NCBI GenBank assembly: GCA_027475525.1 | Contig: JAMWFC010000049.1 | Span: forward strand, 4,944,947-5,008,946 | Length of the DNA: 64,000 nucleotides | Source: Macrolepiota albuminosa | Lineage: Eukaryota > Basidiomycota > Agaricomycetes > Agaricales > Agaricaceae | Direction: 5' to 3' | Shown here: positions 46,781 through 58,190 of the stretch, piece by piece | Position numbering within the stretch: position 1 is the stretch's first letter | Layout: every line of letters starts with the position of its first letter | Notes under the pieces: model-generated | What the model was told of the DNA's origin: nothing | The model's database searches: none | The model's input: only the letters and a program-made list of their open reading frames with translations | Program-made: the position numbers and the translations under genes

Positions 46781-47620
46781 TTGCGCTTCAATACTGGTCT
46801 CACCAGCTTCTCCAGAGCCTTGCAAAGGTGCACCTTATACACCTTCACATTAGCTGCTCCAACTGGTCGGTCTAATGCGCTGGCCAGGTAGTCTGTCAGA
46901 GCTCCCATGAATTCTGAGTCCAACTTCTGGGCATAATAGTCATTGTTGTATACCTCAACCTCAACGTACTCGCCATCCGACAACTCTTCCACTACAGAGG
47001 CGTTCTCATCCTCTGGTGCTTCGGGACTGAGGTTCTCCACCTCATCGTCTTCTATGTCAGGTTCATTTCCTGAGTCTATCCCTTCAGCATCAGGGATAGC
47101 AGTGTGAGCCGCCCGTACATATGCATGCAGCTTAGCCACCGGCTGTCCACCACTCTCTGGACATGCATTCGCAAAATGCCCAGGTTGGCCACATTTGAAG
47201 CACTTATTCACCACAAAAGGGCAAGCTGCTTCAAACTTCAGTGGCCTAGTCGGCAACTTGGCCTCACCAGCAGCCTGATGCAGCCAAGCACCCTCTCGGC
47301 ACGGACCCCTCTGAGCGTCCTGTGCCGGTGCATCCCTATGGTCCACTGGTCAGTCACTCTGTAAGCGTCACTCCTGCTGAGGTGCTGTCCTCACTACGAA
47401 CCTCAGGTTCATATTGCCCACCATCTCTTTTTGATGGGCCCAGAAGGTGCCTACCTTCTGAGGCTCAGTCTTTTTCATCACTCAAATCTTTGAGCTATGT
47501 AGCTCAAAATGTCTTGCTATTTTGTGGGCCTGTTCGAGGCACAACACATGCGCTACGAACTCCTCAACGGTATTCACTTTGGGTGATAGCCCATCATCGC
47601 AAATGAGAGACTCTCTCATT
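46606..47620 (-). pseudogene. G2 gag, C-terminal part with zinc knuckle
   Basis: It continues gag from the far side of the solo LTR at 47625. The zinc knuckle CFKCGQPGHFANAC is at about 47205-47165. An acidic linker (EDDEVENLSPEAPEDE) then leads to the protease. The frame is broken near 47350-47450. Confidence 0.78.
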
Positions 47621-47749
47621 GCGTTGATAGGACCCCATACAGGATCAGCGCATCAACAGCAGGCTTTGGCAACATGGCACAGGCTCAGGATACCTTAGCA
47701 CGTGCTAACTAACCAATTTTGGCAATATTTGACAGCTGCACATGGCATC
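47621..47749 (+). repeat. 129-bp tandem duplication at the start of a solo LTR
   Basis: The segment GCGTTGATAGGACCCC... is repeated at 47750 onward, so the LTR start and its GCGT flank occur twice in tandem. Confidence 0.8.
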
Positions 47750-48685
47750 GCGTTGATAGGACCCCATACAGGATCAGCGCATCAACAGCAGGCTTTGGCA
47801 ACATGGCACAGGCTCAGGATACCTTAGCACGTGCTAACTAACCAATTTTGGCAATATTTCACAGCTGCGCATGGCAAGAAGCAGATCCGATCAGTGATAG
47901 CGCCGACGGCAGACAGAATGACAACTGACAGATGGCATCAGTCACTGACGACAGCGCTTAGGGAGAAGCCTGATGATCTATCAAAAACTGATGGACAGCT
48001 TGGCATTTGACTTTGGCGGCTGACATTGCATAGCACCTCGATTTGGCACCTGACATTGCTAAGCATTTGGACAGACAGAAGAGTGATGGATTGATGGTTT
48101 AGCTTTGCGATCTGCCGCCTGGCATTGCTAAGGGTCTTGAATGGACGGTAGGGATCTGAAACCGTTGGAGCTACCCCTATGAAATTTTCTAGTTTACCGC
48201 ACTTTGGCAATGGTTAGTCACTGGCAACAGTGAACTCCTTGTAGCATAAAAAGTACTTACCAACTTGTACATACCCATCGAACGAGAGAACAGAGTTTCC
48301 TGCTCCCCTTAATTCAGTCTCCCTTATGCTCAAGACCTCATTTACAGTCGGCAACGTCAAACTCGTCGGCAGTTGCAGACTATCGCTAGCCTTTGACCTA
48401 TTCGTGCCTCGCAGCTACGGCAGGCATTAATGATGCTTAGACCTCGCTAAGCTTACCACATTCTTGCCACTGACATTGCCGTGTGCACTTACCGCTCCTT
48501 TCATAGGTGCTTTACCTTAGCGCTTGGCACTTGCCGACCTTTTCCGGTTTTGCTTTATTTTTATAGGCACGTTCTCTGAGACCTGCCCAGGACTCCTCAC
48601 ATCACTTATAGCATGCCCAACGCAAGCTTTTGGTACGGTAACACTATTGCTCTATTTGTTACTGACCAAACTTTGGGCGTCATCA
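47625..48685 (+). mobile_element. Solo LTR of the G1 family in G2 gag (target duplication GCGT)
   Basis: It starts TGATAGGACC and ends GGCGTCATCA like the G1 LTRs, but is more diverged. GCGT flanks it at 47621-47624 and 48686-48689. Removing it restores gag continuity around RESLI, as seen in the related gag at 53791-54159. Confidence 0.9.
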
Positions 48686-48689
48686 GCGT

Positions 48690-50506
48690 TGGGTATCCTA
48701 TGCAGGAAGGTATCAATCATTACCCAATTGTCTGGGTAAATAGACATATTCTGTGCATGGTCAATCAAGGTGTCATAGAAACCTTGAACACCCAATCTTT
48801 CAGTATAGGAGGTCGTGATGAACACCTCCCAAGCATCCTGCATGGTGGATGCACTCACAAACCTGTTATATAGTTCAAGGATTACATACTTGAACGTCCA
48901 TTGCTGTCTTGCACGGTTGTAGTGCAAGACGTGATGTGGAAACCAGGCCTTGGCTGGTCCATCCAGGAACTCCAGAAAAACGAATACACATTCTCTGTCC
49001 AGACAATCACCCCCATACTGGCATGCAGCCAGATGGTTGCACACATCCATCGTCCAGTTTTCCAAGTTGCTAAACTTGGCTGTGTTTTGACTCTGCCTTT
49101 TGTGGTTTGATACCTTCAGGGAGGTGCAATGCTATGCCTACCACATCATCAATTATATTACTGAGGCGCTGGTGCATATTCTCAGTATACACCTTTGTCG
49201 CCTCAGCTATTCCAGGCATTTTATTCCTGCCTTCAGCAGGAGGTACCACAGAGAATGCACATACAGGTTGGTGACCTGTATAGTGCACTTTCCCTGCGTC
49301 ATTCCAATGCAGTGGGCTCTCTTGTCCCCCTAGCTCTTCTGTCACCTGTCTTTCAGGAAATCGACTCAGATCCACAGTGGGCAGATCTCCTCTCCTAGTA
49401 TCAGGCTGTCGTGTCTGTTGGACATATTGCCTTCTCATCTTGTCAATAGGTGTTATCCCATCGAATACAATCCCCTGGTCATCTATCCAGGAGTGTCCCT
49501 GGTGCTTCAGGTCTTGATTCTGCATGCGCTGGTAAGCTACCCTCTTTGCAAACTTATCCGCCAATGGCACTCGATTCATCAGTGGAATATTCTCTCCTGC
49601 TTCCTGTTTTGTGTGAGGGTGCATTGACTCCCCCGCCTCAGGTAGGTTGCTGTCTATCACGGGAATGGTAGACACCAATTCAGCTGTTGACAGAGGTCTC
49701 CTTCATTGACCTCTGAATACATTTTGCCTCTGTGCTGCAGCAAACCTTGCAGCGAACTGCTCATCAGACTCTCCTGCTTGCTGGGGCACATATATATTGC
49801 TCATTGCCTCTTCCAGATGGGGAGACAACTCTGGCTTTGCCGAAGGGAGTAGATTCGGGATCAAATTTGCTCTCTCTGGAGTCGAGGCAGCTGATCCTCG
49901 ATTAGCCTTACAGTACATATACACTTGGGCTTCCAGCTCAAGAATCTGAACATACAACGTAATGTATTCACCGGTATTCAACTGAGGTACATTATCACCT
50001 CTAGCTTGTATCAACCATATGTGTTTCAGTACATACAGTCCTAGTCGAGCATGCATGGTATCCTTTGTAATGCTAGGGTATCTTTTCCATAGCATGGCAT
50101 ACTGAACCTGAAGGGTGGACTCACTCTGTCCACTCTCTTTGTTGTCAGACATTTCATCCTCCCAGTGTACTGCTGGCGTGCTCTGCTCAGGCATTGTCGT
50201 CTCCTGTGGCACTCCAACTCCCTGCTGATATTGCGTCAGTGGAGTGGATTCAGTTGGCACTCTCCAACTGCCTGCTTCTAGCCTCGGCATCTTCTCCAGG
50301 AAGTATGACAAAGGTCTGCAACCTTCAGTAGGACCCTGAGCACTACTCCTGCTCTGGAACTGTTGCCCTGACCTCCCAGCCTGGATGGAAAATTTGTGAT
50401 CCCTGCCGGATTGCTGGTCCTGGTCTTCCACAACTACTCCTGGTCTCACTGCACCGCTTAGCACAGCTGTCAGCTGCACTTCACTCCATTGTGTCCCTTC
50501 TGGCAT
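48690..50506 (-). pseudogene. G2 gag, N-terminal and capsid part
   Basis: Pieces are 50506-49703, 49678-49070 and 49065-48652. The best capsid block is NLENWTMDVCNHLAA, FLEFLDGPAKAWF, LYNRFV and LGVQGFYDTLIDHAQNMS. The N-terminal part is Gln/Ser/Pro-rich. Stops separate the pieces, but each overlaps in order. Confidence 0.78.
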
Positions 50507-50799
50507 TCTCTGAGGCTACCGGGAAGGCTCAGCCTCAGTATATTCTGACCTGGGATGACCCGGGTCCATTGCAGCAGATTGAGGGTATGCCAACAACTGG
50601 TTGATGGTCTCACCATTGCATGTTGGTTCAGCAGATTGATTGGTCTCCATCCAATCAGGTGTTGCTACGTTTTTTTAATCCAGAAGCGTGCGTCAAAGAA
50701 GTTGATGCACTGCTCGATGCAATCACAGTCTAAGCTATCAGTCTAGACACGTAGTCTTCATCTGTAGTATCAAAATTAAACCTGAAAGGTTTAAAAAAG

Positions 50800-50964
50800 T
50801 GAAACAAAGTCAAATGTAAGCTTAGCCTTACAATCACATGACAGAACCAGATTGGTATGCGATTCTAGTACTACGTATGACAGTAAAATTGGCTGCCTTA
50901 GGTAAGGCAGCCAGTAAGTATATAGAGAATAATAATAATCAATATAATATTACTTTATGTTACA
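50800..50964 (-). repeat. 5' LTR of G2 (empty site of the family-F solo LTR)
   Basis: 165 bp. It shows an uninterrupted CTAGTACTACGTATGACAG where the other LTR is split by 939 bp. It contains the perfect inverted repeat at 50891-50912. Confidence 0.88.
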
Positions 50965-51260
50965 CACAGTCTGTCTAATCAGCCCTAGGCCTGAGTACCA
51001 GGCCTGGGCCCTCAATGCAACCCCAGCAACCACTCTCACAACCACTCAAGCCCTAGGACAAACCCAACTGAACCCTCCAGCACAGCTATTACATCACACT
51101 GTAGCAATCACCAGCGCTCCCCCTGGACATAAGCAATAGCCCCAGCGCTTCCCAGAATATCACTGACTATCTCTGGCAGTTCCTTGGACATTACTGATAC
51201 AACAAGCAACATTATGCATCACAGTTGTGTCATCCTCCACATCATGCATCATTCCCTGCA
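50965..51260 (+). repeat. Rest of the LTR into which G2 inserted
   Basis: It continues TGTCACAG (26696-26703) after removal of G2: TCTGTCTAATCAGCCC... The beginning resembles the old LTR-like repeat on the minus strand at 24869. No coding sequence. Confidence 0.5.
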
Positions 51261-51464
51261 TGCAGCGGGGTGGCGCCTTAGGAGCCACACCGACATATAT
51301 TTTATATTATTATTATATTTACATTTACATATATATTTATTACAGTAGCATAGCTGAGATAATCAGCTTATTTTTTTGTTAGACTACATTGACAATAGAC
51401 TGGACTTGGTCTGATTCAGTGCAGTGTGACCTCTAAGCTTTATTAACCAGTAACTACCATTACA
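51261..51464 (+). repeat. LTR of family C, left copy
   Basis: It starts TGCAGCGG and ends CCATTACA. The block from the hairpin (51352-51368) through CTGATTCAGTGCAGTGTGAC matches the right copy at 56322-56559. The two are too diverged, and lack matching flanks, to be one fresh insertion. Confidence 0.6.
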
Positions 51465-53750
51465 TTTTTTTGAATCTTCCAGCTAAGATCTATTGCCTAG
51501 CCACTGACATCAGATAGTCAGAGTTTCTGACTGAACTCAATCAGCTTCTGAGCTTTATGCACAGCCATGTCATGCAATTTTTAGACAAGGGATACCTGAT
51601 GAGCAACCCTATTCCTACAGTCACTAGAGATGGTGGGCAAAATGCCCAGGAGTCGCTGGATGACCCAGCAAGAAACCAGGAGAGAGAACTGCAAGTACAG
51701 GCCGCAGGCCAGCTAGTAGCCTGAGATCAGGGTCGGAGTTCTGACCCCAATGGGCTAGTGGAGGCAGTGGAAAGCATTGGCCAGTGGGGCCTCATGACAG
51801 AATTGTGACAGGATGCCTGGAGGGCTAACACCGCCAACAGTGCTATGGCAGGGGAGACCACGGCAATCTAGCTGCTTAGCATCCTGAGAACCTCAGAAGG
51901 AAGCAAGTAAATGCCAGCACATCAGGCACTCAAACAGATGCCCAAGAGACAGTGTGCACTGGCCCCTATGTATCATCATACTGGGGCAGGGGCGCAACCA
52001 GAGCAGCTGGAAATCCAGCTCATACCAGGGTAATGGATTCCCGTATTGAAGAGTTGCCAGAGGGTGAGGAGGCTGATGATAACACACCGGAGGGCATGGA
52101 TTCTAGAGATCCAGCAACCGCACGCAACACAGGGTGTGAGAGCCCTGATGATTGAGTGGATGGAAGATCAGAGTCCTCCACTGATAAGGAGGCAGCACAG
52201 GAGGGTCAACACATTAAAAAAGCATATACTATTTATGTGCATGTATTCTGGGACTTGCACCCAGAGGTGGCAAAGTATCCCAGGCTTGACTTGAGTGTTA
52301 TGCATCAGCACACATAGTAGCATTGAGTAGGCAGGGACATAGTGTCCCTCCTGTATTCAGTACTCAATATACTGACTTGATCCTACGAGTTCTGCTCATG
52401 GAAGTGCAGATGTATCTGCAGCAAAAAGCAGCACAATTGTCATGGAGCCAGACGTCTGAAGAATGCTTGGCATGCCATAATCAAGATGTGGGCGCAGAAC
52501 TGGTTGATGCTCTGATCCAGGCACAAATAATGCCCCATCATGAATTGGTAAGTAGCATTTGCACATCGCTTGTACAGGAAATATGTGAGGCTCCACCTCA
52601 CCTTGCCAGCCAAGAGGGATGCACGGACCGTGCAGGTCTGGAAAGCACAGCAGGAATTCCCTGCAAACAGGAGAGCAAGGCTACCTTTTTGCCTTGTGTA
52701 CCCATAGTGGAGACACTTAGTGATCGTGTGTCCTATTAGCATATGAGGAATAGTGACTTCAAGCAGAAGAGACACTCCTTCATTGACAACCAGGGTATCA
52801 TATTTGAAGGTACCAAGCCTGTCAACAAAATACTTGACAATTTACCACTGGCTACCAGGAGACGTGTACTTCTCCAGATCTGGCTAAGCAACGTGATCAT
52901 GATCACAAAGATGCACCTAATTGGGCTAGCGCCCCAAAGACTGATATTAGTGACAACCATCAGGGCAACTGCCCTGACTATGTGACCCAGGATGGTGGAC
53001 AGGGCTGCCCGGCAGGTCAGGTAAATTGGCAATTGACCATTGTGCCTAGAGGGAAGTCCCTCACTCACACAGCTGACTTAGCAAGTTGCGCACCTGGACA
53101 GTGGGAAGCCATATGGATGCACTGTGAAGCAAATGCATAACCAACTTTATTGAGTCGTCAATGATGCATTGGGAGTCAATTTACAACTACTGGATGGCGT
53201 GAAGCTGTGTAAGGCAGATAGTTGGCATATCCAGGCTAGTGCATCCAAATTCAGCAAACTAGAGGACTGGGCAATGGACATTTGTTACCATCTGGCAATG
53301 TGCCTTTACAGCAGGAACCATATGGATTGCAAACGGATCTTTGTAATACCAGAATTCTTGGCAGGAGAGGCCAAAAACTAGTTCAGGCATGCAGTCCTGC
53401 ATGTAAATTGAGCCTAGTATGACTGGAACTTCAAAGAGGTACTAACTGGCTTGTATGACTGGTTTATACATCCTTCAACACTGCAGGATGCTCAGCAAGA
53501 CTTCCAGGCTGCATGCTATACTGAGAAACTTGGTGTACAAGGGTTCTATGACACTCTTAACGACTATGCCCAGAATATAGTGGTATACCCAGACAGGTAT
53601 ACGATGCTTGAGACTTTCCTCAATGGGATCCCAGTGGAGATGTGCTGCTATCTGATCAGAGAGGATGGCCTGTCCCCTGAAGTGAATGATGTGGAAGAAT
53701 TTGTGGCATATGCAATTTGCTATGAGCAGTCACTCAAAAACCAAGGGTTT
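51465..53750 (+). pseudogene. Gypsy gag remnant, plus strand (G2 relative)
   Basis: Downstream of the left family-C LTR. The best-kept part, 53169-53750, aligns with G2 gag: KFSKLEDWAMDICYHLA, PEFLAGEAKN and LGVQGFYDTLNDYAQN. Upstream (51500-53060) are short gag-like pieces full of stops. The similarity ends at about 53750, where a reversed gag piece begins. Confidence 0.65.
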
Positions 53751-54751
53751 GTATTGCCCACCATGTCCTTCCGGCAGGCCCAGAAGGTGCCTACCTTCTA
53801 AGGCTCAGGTCCTTGGCTGGCTGCATCTTTGAGCAATGAAGCTCAAAGTGTTTGGCCACTTTGCAAGCCTGCTTGTAGTGTAATGCATGCCCTACAAATT
53901 CCTCAACTGTGTTGACTTCAGGTGATAGCCTGTTGTCACAGATGAGAGACTCTCTCATTGCATCAGGGATTCCACGCAAGAACGTGTCTATCATTACCCA
54001 GTTCTCTGGGTAAATTGACATGTTCTGGGCATGGTCTATCAAGGTATCATAGAAAACTTGAACTTCCAATTTCTCCATATAAAAGGTTGCAATAAACACC
54101 TCCCATACATCCTGCATTGTGGATGCACTCACAAACCTATTGTATGATTCAAGGATCACATTCTTGAAGGTCTAGTGCAAGACATGATGGCAAAACCAAT
54201 CCTTGGCTGGTCCATCCAAGAATTCAGGGAGAACAAAGACTTGTTCTTGATCCAGCCAATCTCCACCATACTGACAGGCTGCCAGATGGTTGCACACATC
54301 CATTGTCCAGTTCTCCAAGTCGCTAAACTTGGATTCTCTGTGATATGGATGGATGTGCTTGGATTCAGCCTTGCACAGCTTAATTCTATCAGGTAGGCAG
54401 AGTGCTACACCTACTGTGTCATTGATAATACTTATGAGGCACTGGTGCATATTCTCATTATACACCTTCATCGCCCCAGTTAATTCAGGCGTCTTATTCC
54501 TGCCTTCAGCAGGAGGTATCACAGAGAAGGCTCGTACAGGTTGTTGACCTGTATACTGCTGCCTACTTGCATCATTCCAGTGAGGTGGAACTTCATGTCC
54601 ACCTTGTCCCTCCACCACATGTCAGTCAGGAATGTGGCTCAAACCTGCAGTGGGAGGTTTACCTATCCCACTGTCTGACTGTCATGTCCACTGGACAAAC
54701 TGCTGTCTCATCTCATCAATAGGTATTATCCCATCAAACACTATGCCCTGA
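53750..54751 (-). pseudogene. Gypsy gag remnant, minus strand (G2 relative)
   Basis: 54618-54172 and 54159-53791 read as gag: CLISIINDTVGVALCLPD, LENWTMDVCNHLAA, LPEFLDGPAKDWF, ASTMQDVWEVFIA and MRESLICDNRLSPEV. It is in the opposite orientation to the piece on its left. On its right it joins Helitron sequence in frame. Confidence 0.7.
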
Positions 54752-55760
54752 TGAGCCTCAGGAGTGGCAGGAGCACAGTGGAATAGAATAGTGCAAAACA
54801 GCTGCCTGAGAGCTGATCTTAGTTGGATTGGAGCAGCTTCAGTGAGACACTGCCTCCATTCTGCATCATCCTCCAAAAGACCTAGAGCCTTGCATGCTTC
54901 TTGATAAGTGGGATAGATATGGCCATTGACTGTCCTGAGATCAGCCCATGAAGTTGCATTGGTTACAACAGTCAAGAGCATCCTGAGATAGAATCTTTCT
55001 CCCTGTCTTGGTGAAGCAAAATACATCCTTCCAATTGCTGTCCCTCTCTGCCTCTCCTTCCAACTCCATTTAGATGCTTCATAAACAAACTTGGTTGGAA
55101 AGTTCTGATAAGTGGTGTTATTATTGGGAAACCTGGTATTGGCTTCAAACCAAGCTGTGAGTGCAGTCTTGTCTGCATTAGGTCTAGCAGCCACCACCTG
55201 TATTGGTTCATCATCTGGGAAATAGACTTCATGCTGGTTTTCCAAGTGCACAGGCAATCTGTACACTGAAGGATATTCAGCATGCATGTTGAATTCAAAG
55301 ATGTGCCAGCAAGCCTCAGGAGCAGAAATATATCTGGCATCCAAGTGTTCCTTGATTTCATCCCTCTCCTCCCTAGCAATCTCCAAAGTTGTCCTATCAT
55401 GGCCCTTGTAGATGTACTTGTGAATGTATTTGATTGCATCCACTGAAGCACAGACTTCCACATTGATATGACATTGGAATTTGGCTGAGAGATATGGATT
55501 GTATGGGACAACATTACGATTGTCATAACAACGACCATGCTTTTCAAAAAAGCGGCCATTGTTAGGTCTGGCATATTGGAGATAGCCATCATCACCATAC
55601 TGTGTAGCTTCTTGAAATTCCTTGGAATATCTCTTGGAACATCTGCCATCTACCATGCACTTGGCATTGGGAAAATCTGCTCCACATAGACCATGAACCA
55701 TATTGGTAGTAACAATCAATAATGGTAGTGTCGCGATGAAGGCGCAACAGATCACGAAGC
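54751..55760 (-). pseudogene. Helitron Rep-helicase fragment
   Basis: Helitrons are rolling-circle DNA transposons with a Rep-PIF1 helicase protein. The minus frame 55755-54682 contains MVHGLCG, CMVDGRCSKRYSKEF, VVPYNPYLSAKFQCHINVEVC and YIHKYIYKGHDR, followed by GRMYFASPRQGERFYLRMLLT, all conserved between the Helitron-like domain and the helicase. No HUH motif, Walker motifs or Helitron ends are seen. At about 54751 it passes in frame into gag (GIVFDGIIPIDEM). Confidence 0.8.
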
Positions 55761-55830
55761 TCCATGTTGGTAAACATAGTCTGGTTGGGCGCCTAAGGAG
55801 GGCTCTATCAGACGCTAGAAATAAGCGATC

Positions 55831-56280
55831 TTAAAAGAAAACACTTACAACATATAAAGGGGCAACGCAAGCAGGGAGATTGACCTGAGAAGCAAAGTTA
55901 ATAGAAGAACCAGAGGCAAGAAAACAAGGATGGACGGTACGTTTAGGAGGGCTAGCGAGAGCAGGGGGCGCGCGATTAATAACAACGGCAAAGTTACAGG
56001 GGGGAAGGCGAGAAATAGTATGGGTAGGTCTGGGCCGGGGCTCACTGGCGGTAACAGCAATCTGTTTGATGGCCGAGTGAGGAGGTGCAGTACGAGTGGG
56101 AGAAGCGACGATGGGTGCAGGACAAGCGGGAGAAGCATCGCCATGAAAAGGACTACCGAGAATGGGAGGAGGCAGAACAGAAACAGGAGCAGCAGGAGCG
56201 GCCAGAGCAGAAGGAATGGTAGGGGCCGATGGGGCACTAGGAAGACTGGTGATGGTGGGCAACATAGCAACCGACCACAT
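55831..56280 (-). pseudogene. Pro/Ala-rich frame of uncertain status
   Basis: A 149-codon minus frame rich in Pro, Ala and Ser. Near its end lies an intron-like GTAAGT (about 55847) to CTGATAG (about 55802) segment. The plus strand over 56080-56220 also reads as an open, highly charged stretch (KHRHEKDYREWEEAEQ), as at the 3' end of some gypsy elements. I cannot decide which strand codes, if either. Confidence 0.3.
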
Positions 56281-56310
56281 CGTATTATCTCGAGACCGTA
56301 GCTCGGTCTG

Positions 56311-56321
56311 ATTGGGGGGTG
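56311..56321 (+). promoter_or_regulatory. Polypurine tract before the right family-C LTR
   Basis: ATTGGGGGGTG directly precedes TGTAGCG, as in the other gypsy elements here. Confidence 0.55.
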
Positions 56322-56559
56322 TGTAGCGTAGTCCGCTATGTGGCGTTGGTCACATAGCTTTACTTACTGTAGTAGATATTATATTATAATTATTATAATA
56401 TAATATTAATATATTAATTACTTTACCATATATATACATACATGTGCTGCTTATTAAGCAGCTTATTTTTGTGTTTATACTACATAGTTAATAGACCGGA
56501 CTGGTCTGATTCTGTGCAGTGTGAACCTAAGCTCTCACAATTCCTGTAACTTCGTTACA
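56322..56559 (+). repeat. LTR of family C, right copy
   Basis: It starts TGTAGCG and ends TCGTTACA. It is AT-rich, then has the palindrome at 56446-56462 followed by a T-run. It matches the left copy from the hairpin onward. Confidence 0.65.
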
Positions 56560-56574
56560 TGTTAGTAGCACTCT

Positions 56575-57617
56575 TTATCTAGAAAAAAGATTGCATGACT
56601 TACGACAGAAAACTTTCTGAGAGGAAAAGTTAGACACTGTCAAACATTCTGCAAGTGGGCCAAAACCAGATATAAAGGCAGCATGTTCAATACGATCAAG
56701 TTCATCAGCATCCTCATTGAAGTAAGCTTCTAAATAGTCAAAGTCATAACTATCATCAAGATAGTGCAAGCAATGATCATGGTTGGTTTTCTGATAATGC
56801 TCACATCTGCCATCAATTTCAGATAATCAGTAAAAAGAAGTATTATTGAATTCACTCACTTCAAGTAGAACTTTTCTTGACCGTCAATATTGCTATAATT
56901 CAGAACAATTCTCCCTTTACAGTTAGTTGTGGCTGATTTGTATCCTTGCTGAGCCTTTTTGATGAGAGCTTGTTCATTCTCATAATGAATCTGTTCGCTT
57001 TGAGATAGCACCGTCTCCTCATGTTCAAGTGCTCTACAGCCAACTTTACAAACAGCTGCAATAAGAGCAGCTGTCTTGCAGAAGACATCATGTTCAGGAG
57101 ATGAGGCTTCCAAATGACTTGATCAATCATTAGCAAGGCGCTTAGCAATAGCTTCTCGAGATGCAGAGGTATGTGGTTCCCTCAGCACATCAATATCGGC
57201 CTAAGGGCAGACCTTCAAACCTTGACCTGTTAAAAAAACAGTGAGGATGAGATAACAATATTTTAGTATACCACTCACATGTGAAATGCATTTTTACGCA
57301 AGGAACTAAAGAGCCAGTACTGTCAGTTAGCAAAGGACATGTCACTTCTTTGCCAGCTTTAGTACGTCCAGATGGTTCTCCTAGAGAGTACGCAAAATCG
57401 TGATATGGATTATGCCACATCACGGGGTACCTGGTTTCAGCATAAGGAAAGGTTTAGTGGTATTATGGATAAAAAATTCATGAGTTCCACACTGTCTCTT
57501 GGACAAAAATCTGGGATTTGTGTGTAGATGCATTCCTGCCCCTTGGTAATGTGGAGGTCTGATCCCTTTACAGAAGCAGGTTACACCGCAATATCCTGGC
57601 CCATAGAAGTTGTCCAT
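56575..57617 (-). pseudogene. Cysteine/histidine-rich protein remnant, unknown family
   Basis: Minus pieces in order: 57617-57420 (GAGMHLHTNPRFLSK, GTHEFFIHNTTKPF), 57423-57190 (MWHNPYHDFAYSLGEP), 57113-56856 (KTAALIAAVCKVGCRALEHEE, CKGRIVLNY) and 56769-56575 (FDYLEAYFNEDADELDRIE, GFGPLAECLTVSNFSSQK). I believe this resembles a family of uncharacterised proteins repeated in Agaricomycete genomes, probably transposon-linked. I cannot name a domain. Frame changes and stops separate the pieces; some gaps could be introns. Confidence 0.45.
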
Positions 57618-57749
57618 TGAGAACTGTCTATGGTGTCCACAGTGATACTACCAAAAAAAAAACATCCTTCATTCATTAGAGATGATAATTGAATGTAACA
57701 AACTATTGTCTGATTCATCTAAGAAAAGACCAACTTTTCAATTGAGGCC

Positions 57750-58190
57750 CTCACATCCAGATGTTGAGACTCATTGCCATGCTGTTCATCGTCCAAATCA
57801 TCATTATGTTGTTGTGCCGATTGGTCCTGGAATTCCTTGTCGTGACAAAGATCATTCTTGAACTCGATTTTTTTTGTTTGATGTTGATTATTTTTGTATC
57901 CTGGTTGTGTGTTCCAGATTTAATCAAAAAAAATGAAACTTGGTCTGATGCTTTCAATCATCATTTGTTGAATGGAAATATATCACCAGAAAACCAAACA
58001 ATTATAGACAACATGCAAATCTTACATGAATGTAAAGACAGTTGAGATAGTGATTGGGCTAATTGTCATCTTCATGCCCCAAGAAATATTCCAAATTACA
58101 TGTCTAATGAAGAACAAATTGATGACAATCTGTATGAACATCATGCTGAACAAAATGGAGATTTGTTGATGCAGCTGCAAAAGGTGTCTT
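57750..58190 (+). pseudogene. Helitron helicase fragment, plus strand
   Basis: The plus frame from 57761 reads, in its second half, ETWSDAFNHHLLNGNISPEN and NMQILHECKDS. It continues past a TGA as a low-conservation linker to about 58160. This resembles the linker region of Helitron helicases. It is the opposite strand to the Helitron piece at 54751-55760. Confidence 0.5.

Larger units (their letters stand above)
26704..50964 (-). mobile_element. G2, chromodomain-type Ty3/gypsy element with nested insertions
   Basis: Boundaries are set by LTRs (TGAAAC...GTTACA on plus) at 26704-27826 and 50800-50964 and by perfect target duplications CACAG (26699-26703 and 50965-50969). On the minus strand the order is 5' LTR, gag, protease, RT-RNase H, integrase, chromodomain remnant, accessory ORF, polypurine tract, 3' LTR. 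Subtracting three nested insertions (31009-42245, 47625-48685, 26783-27721, plus target duplications) leaves about 11.0 kb. All reading frames carry stops and shifts, so it is dead. It landed in the start of another LTR (TGTCACAG at 26696, continuing at 50970). Confidence 0.9.

Noticed and set aside
51261..56559. One intact LTR element bounded by the two family-C LTRs
   Set aside because: LTRs are too diverged, flanks do not match, and the interior is inverted gag plus Helitron sequence.
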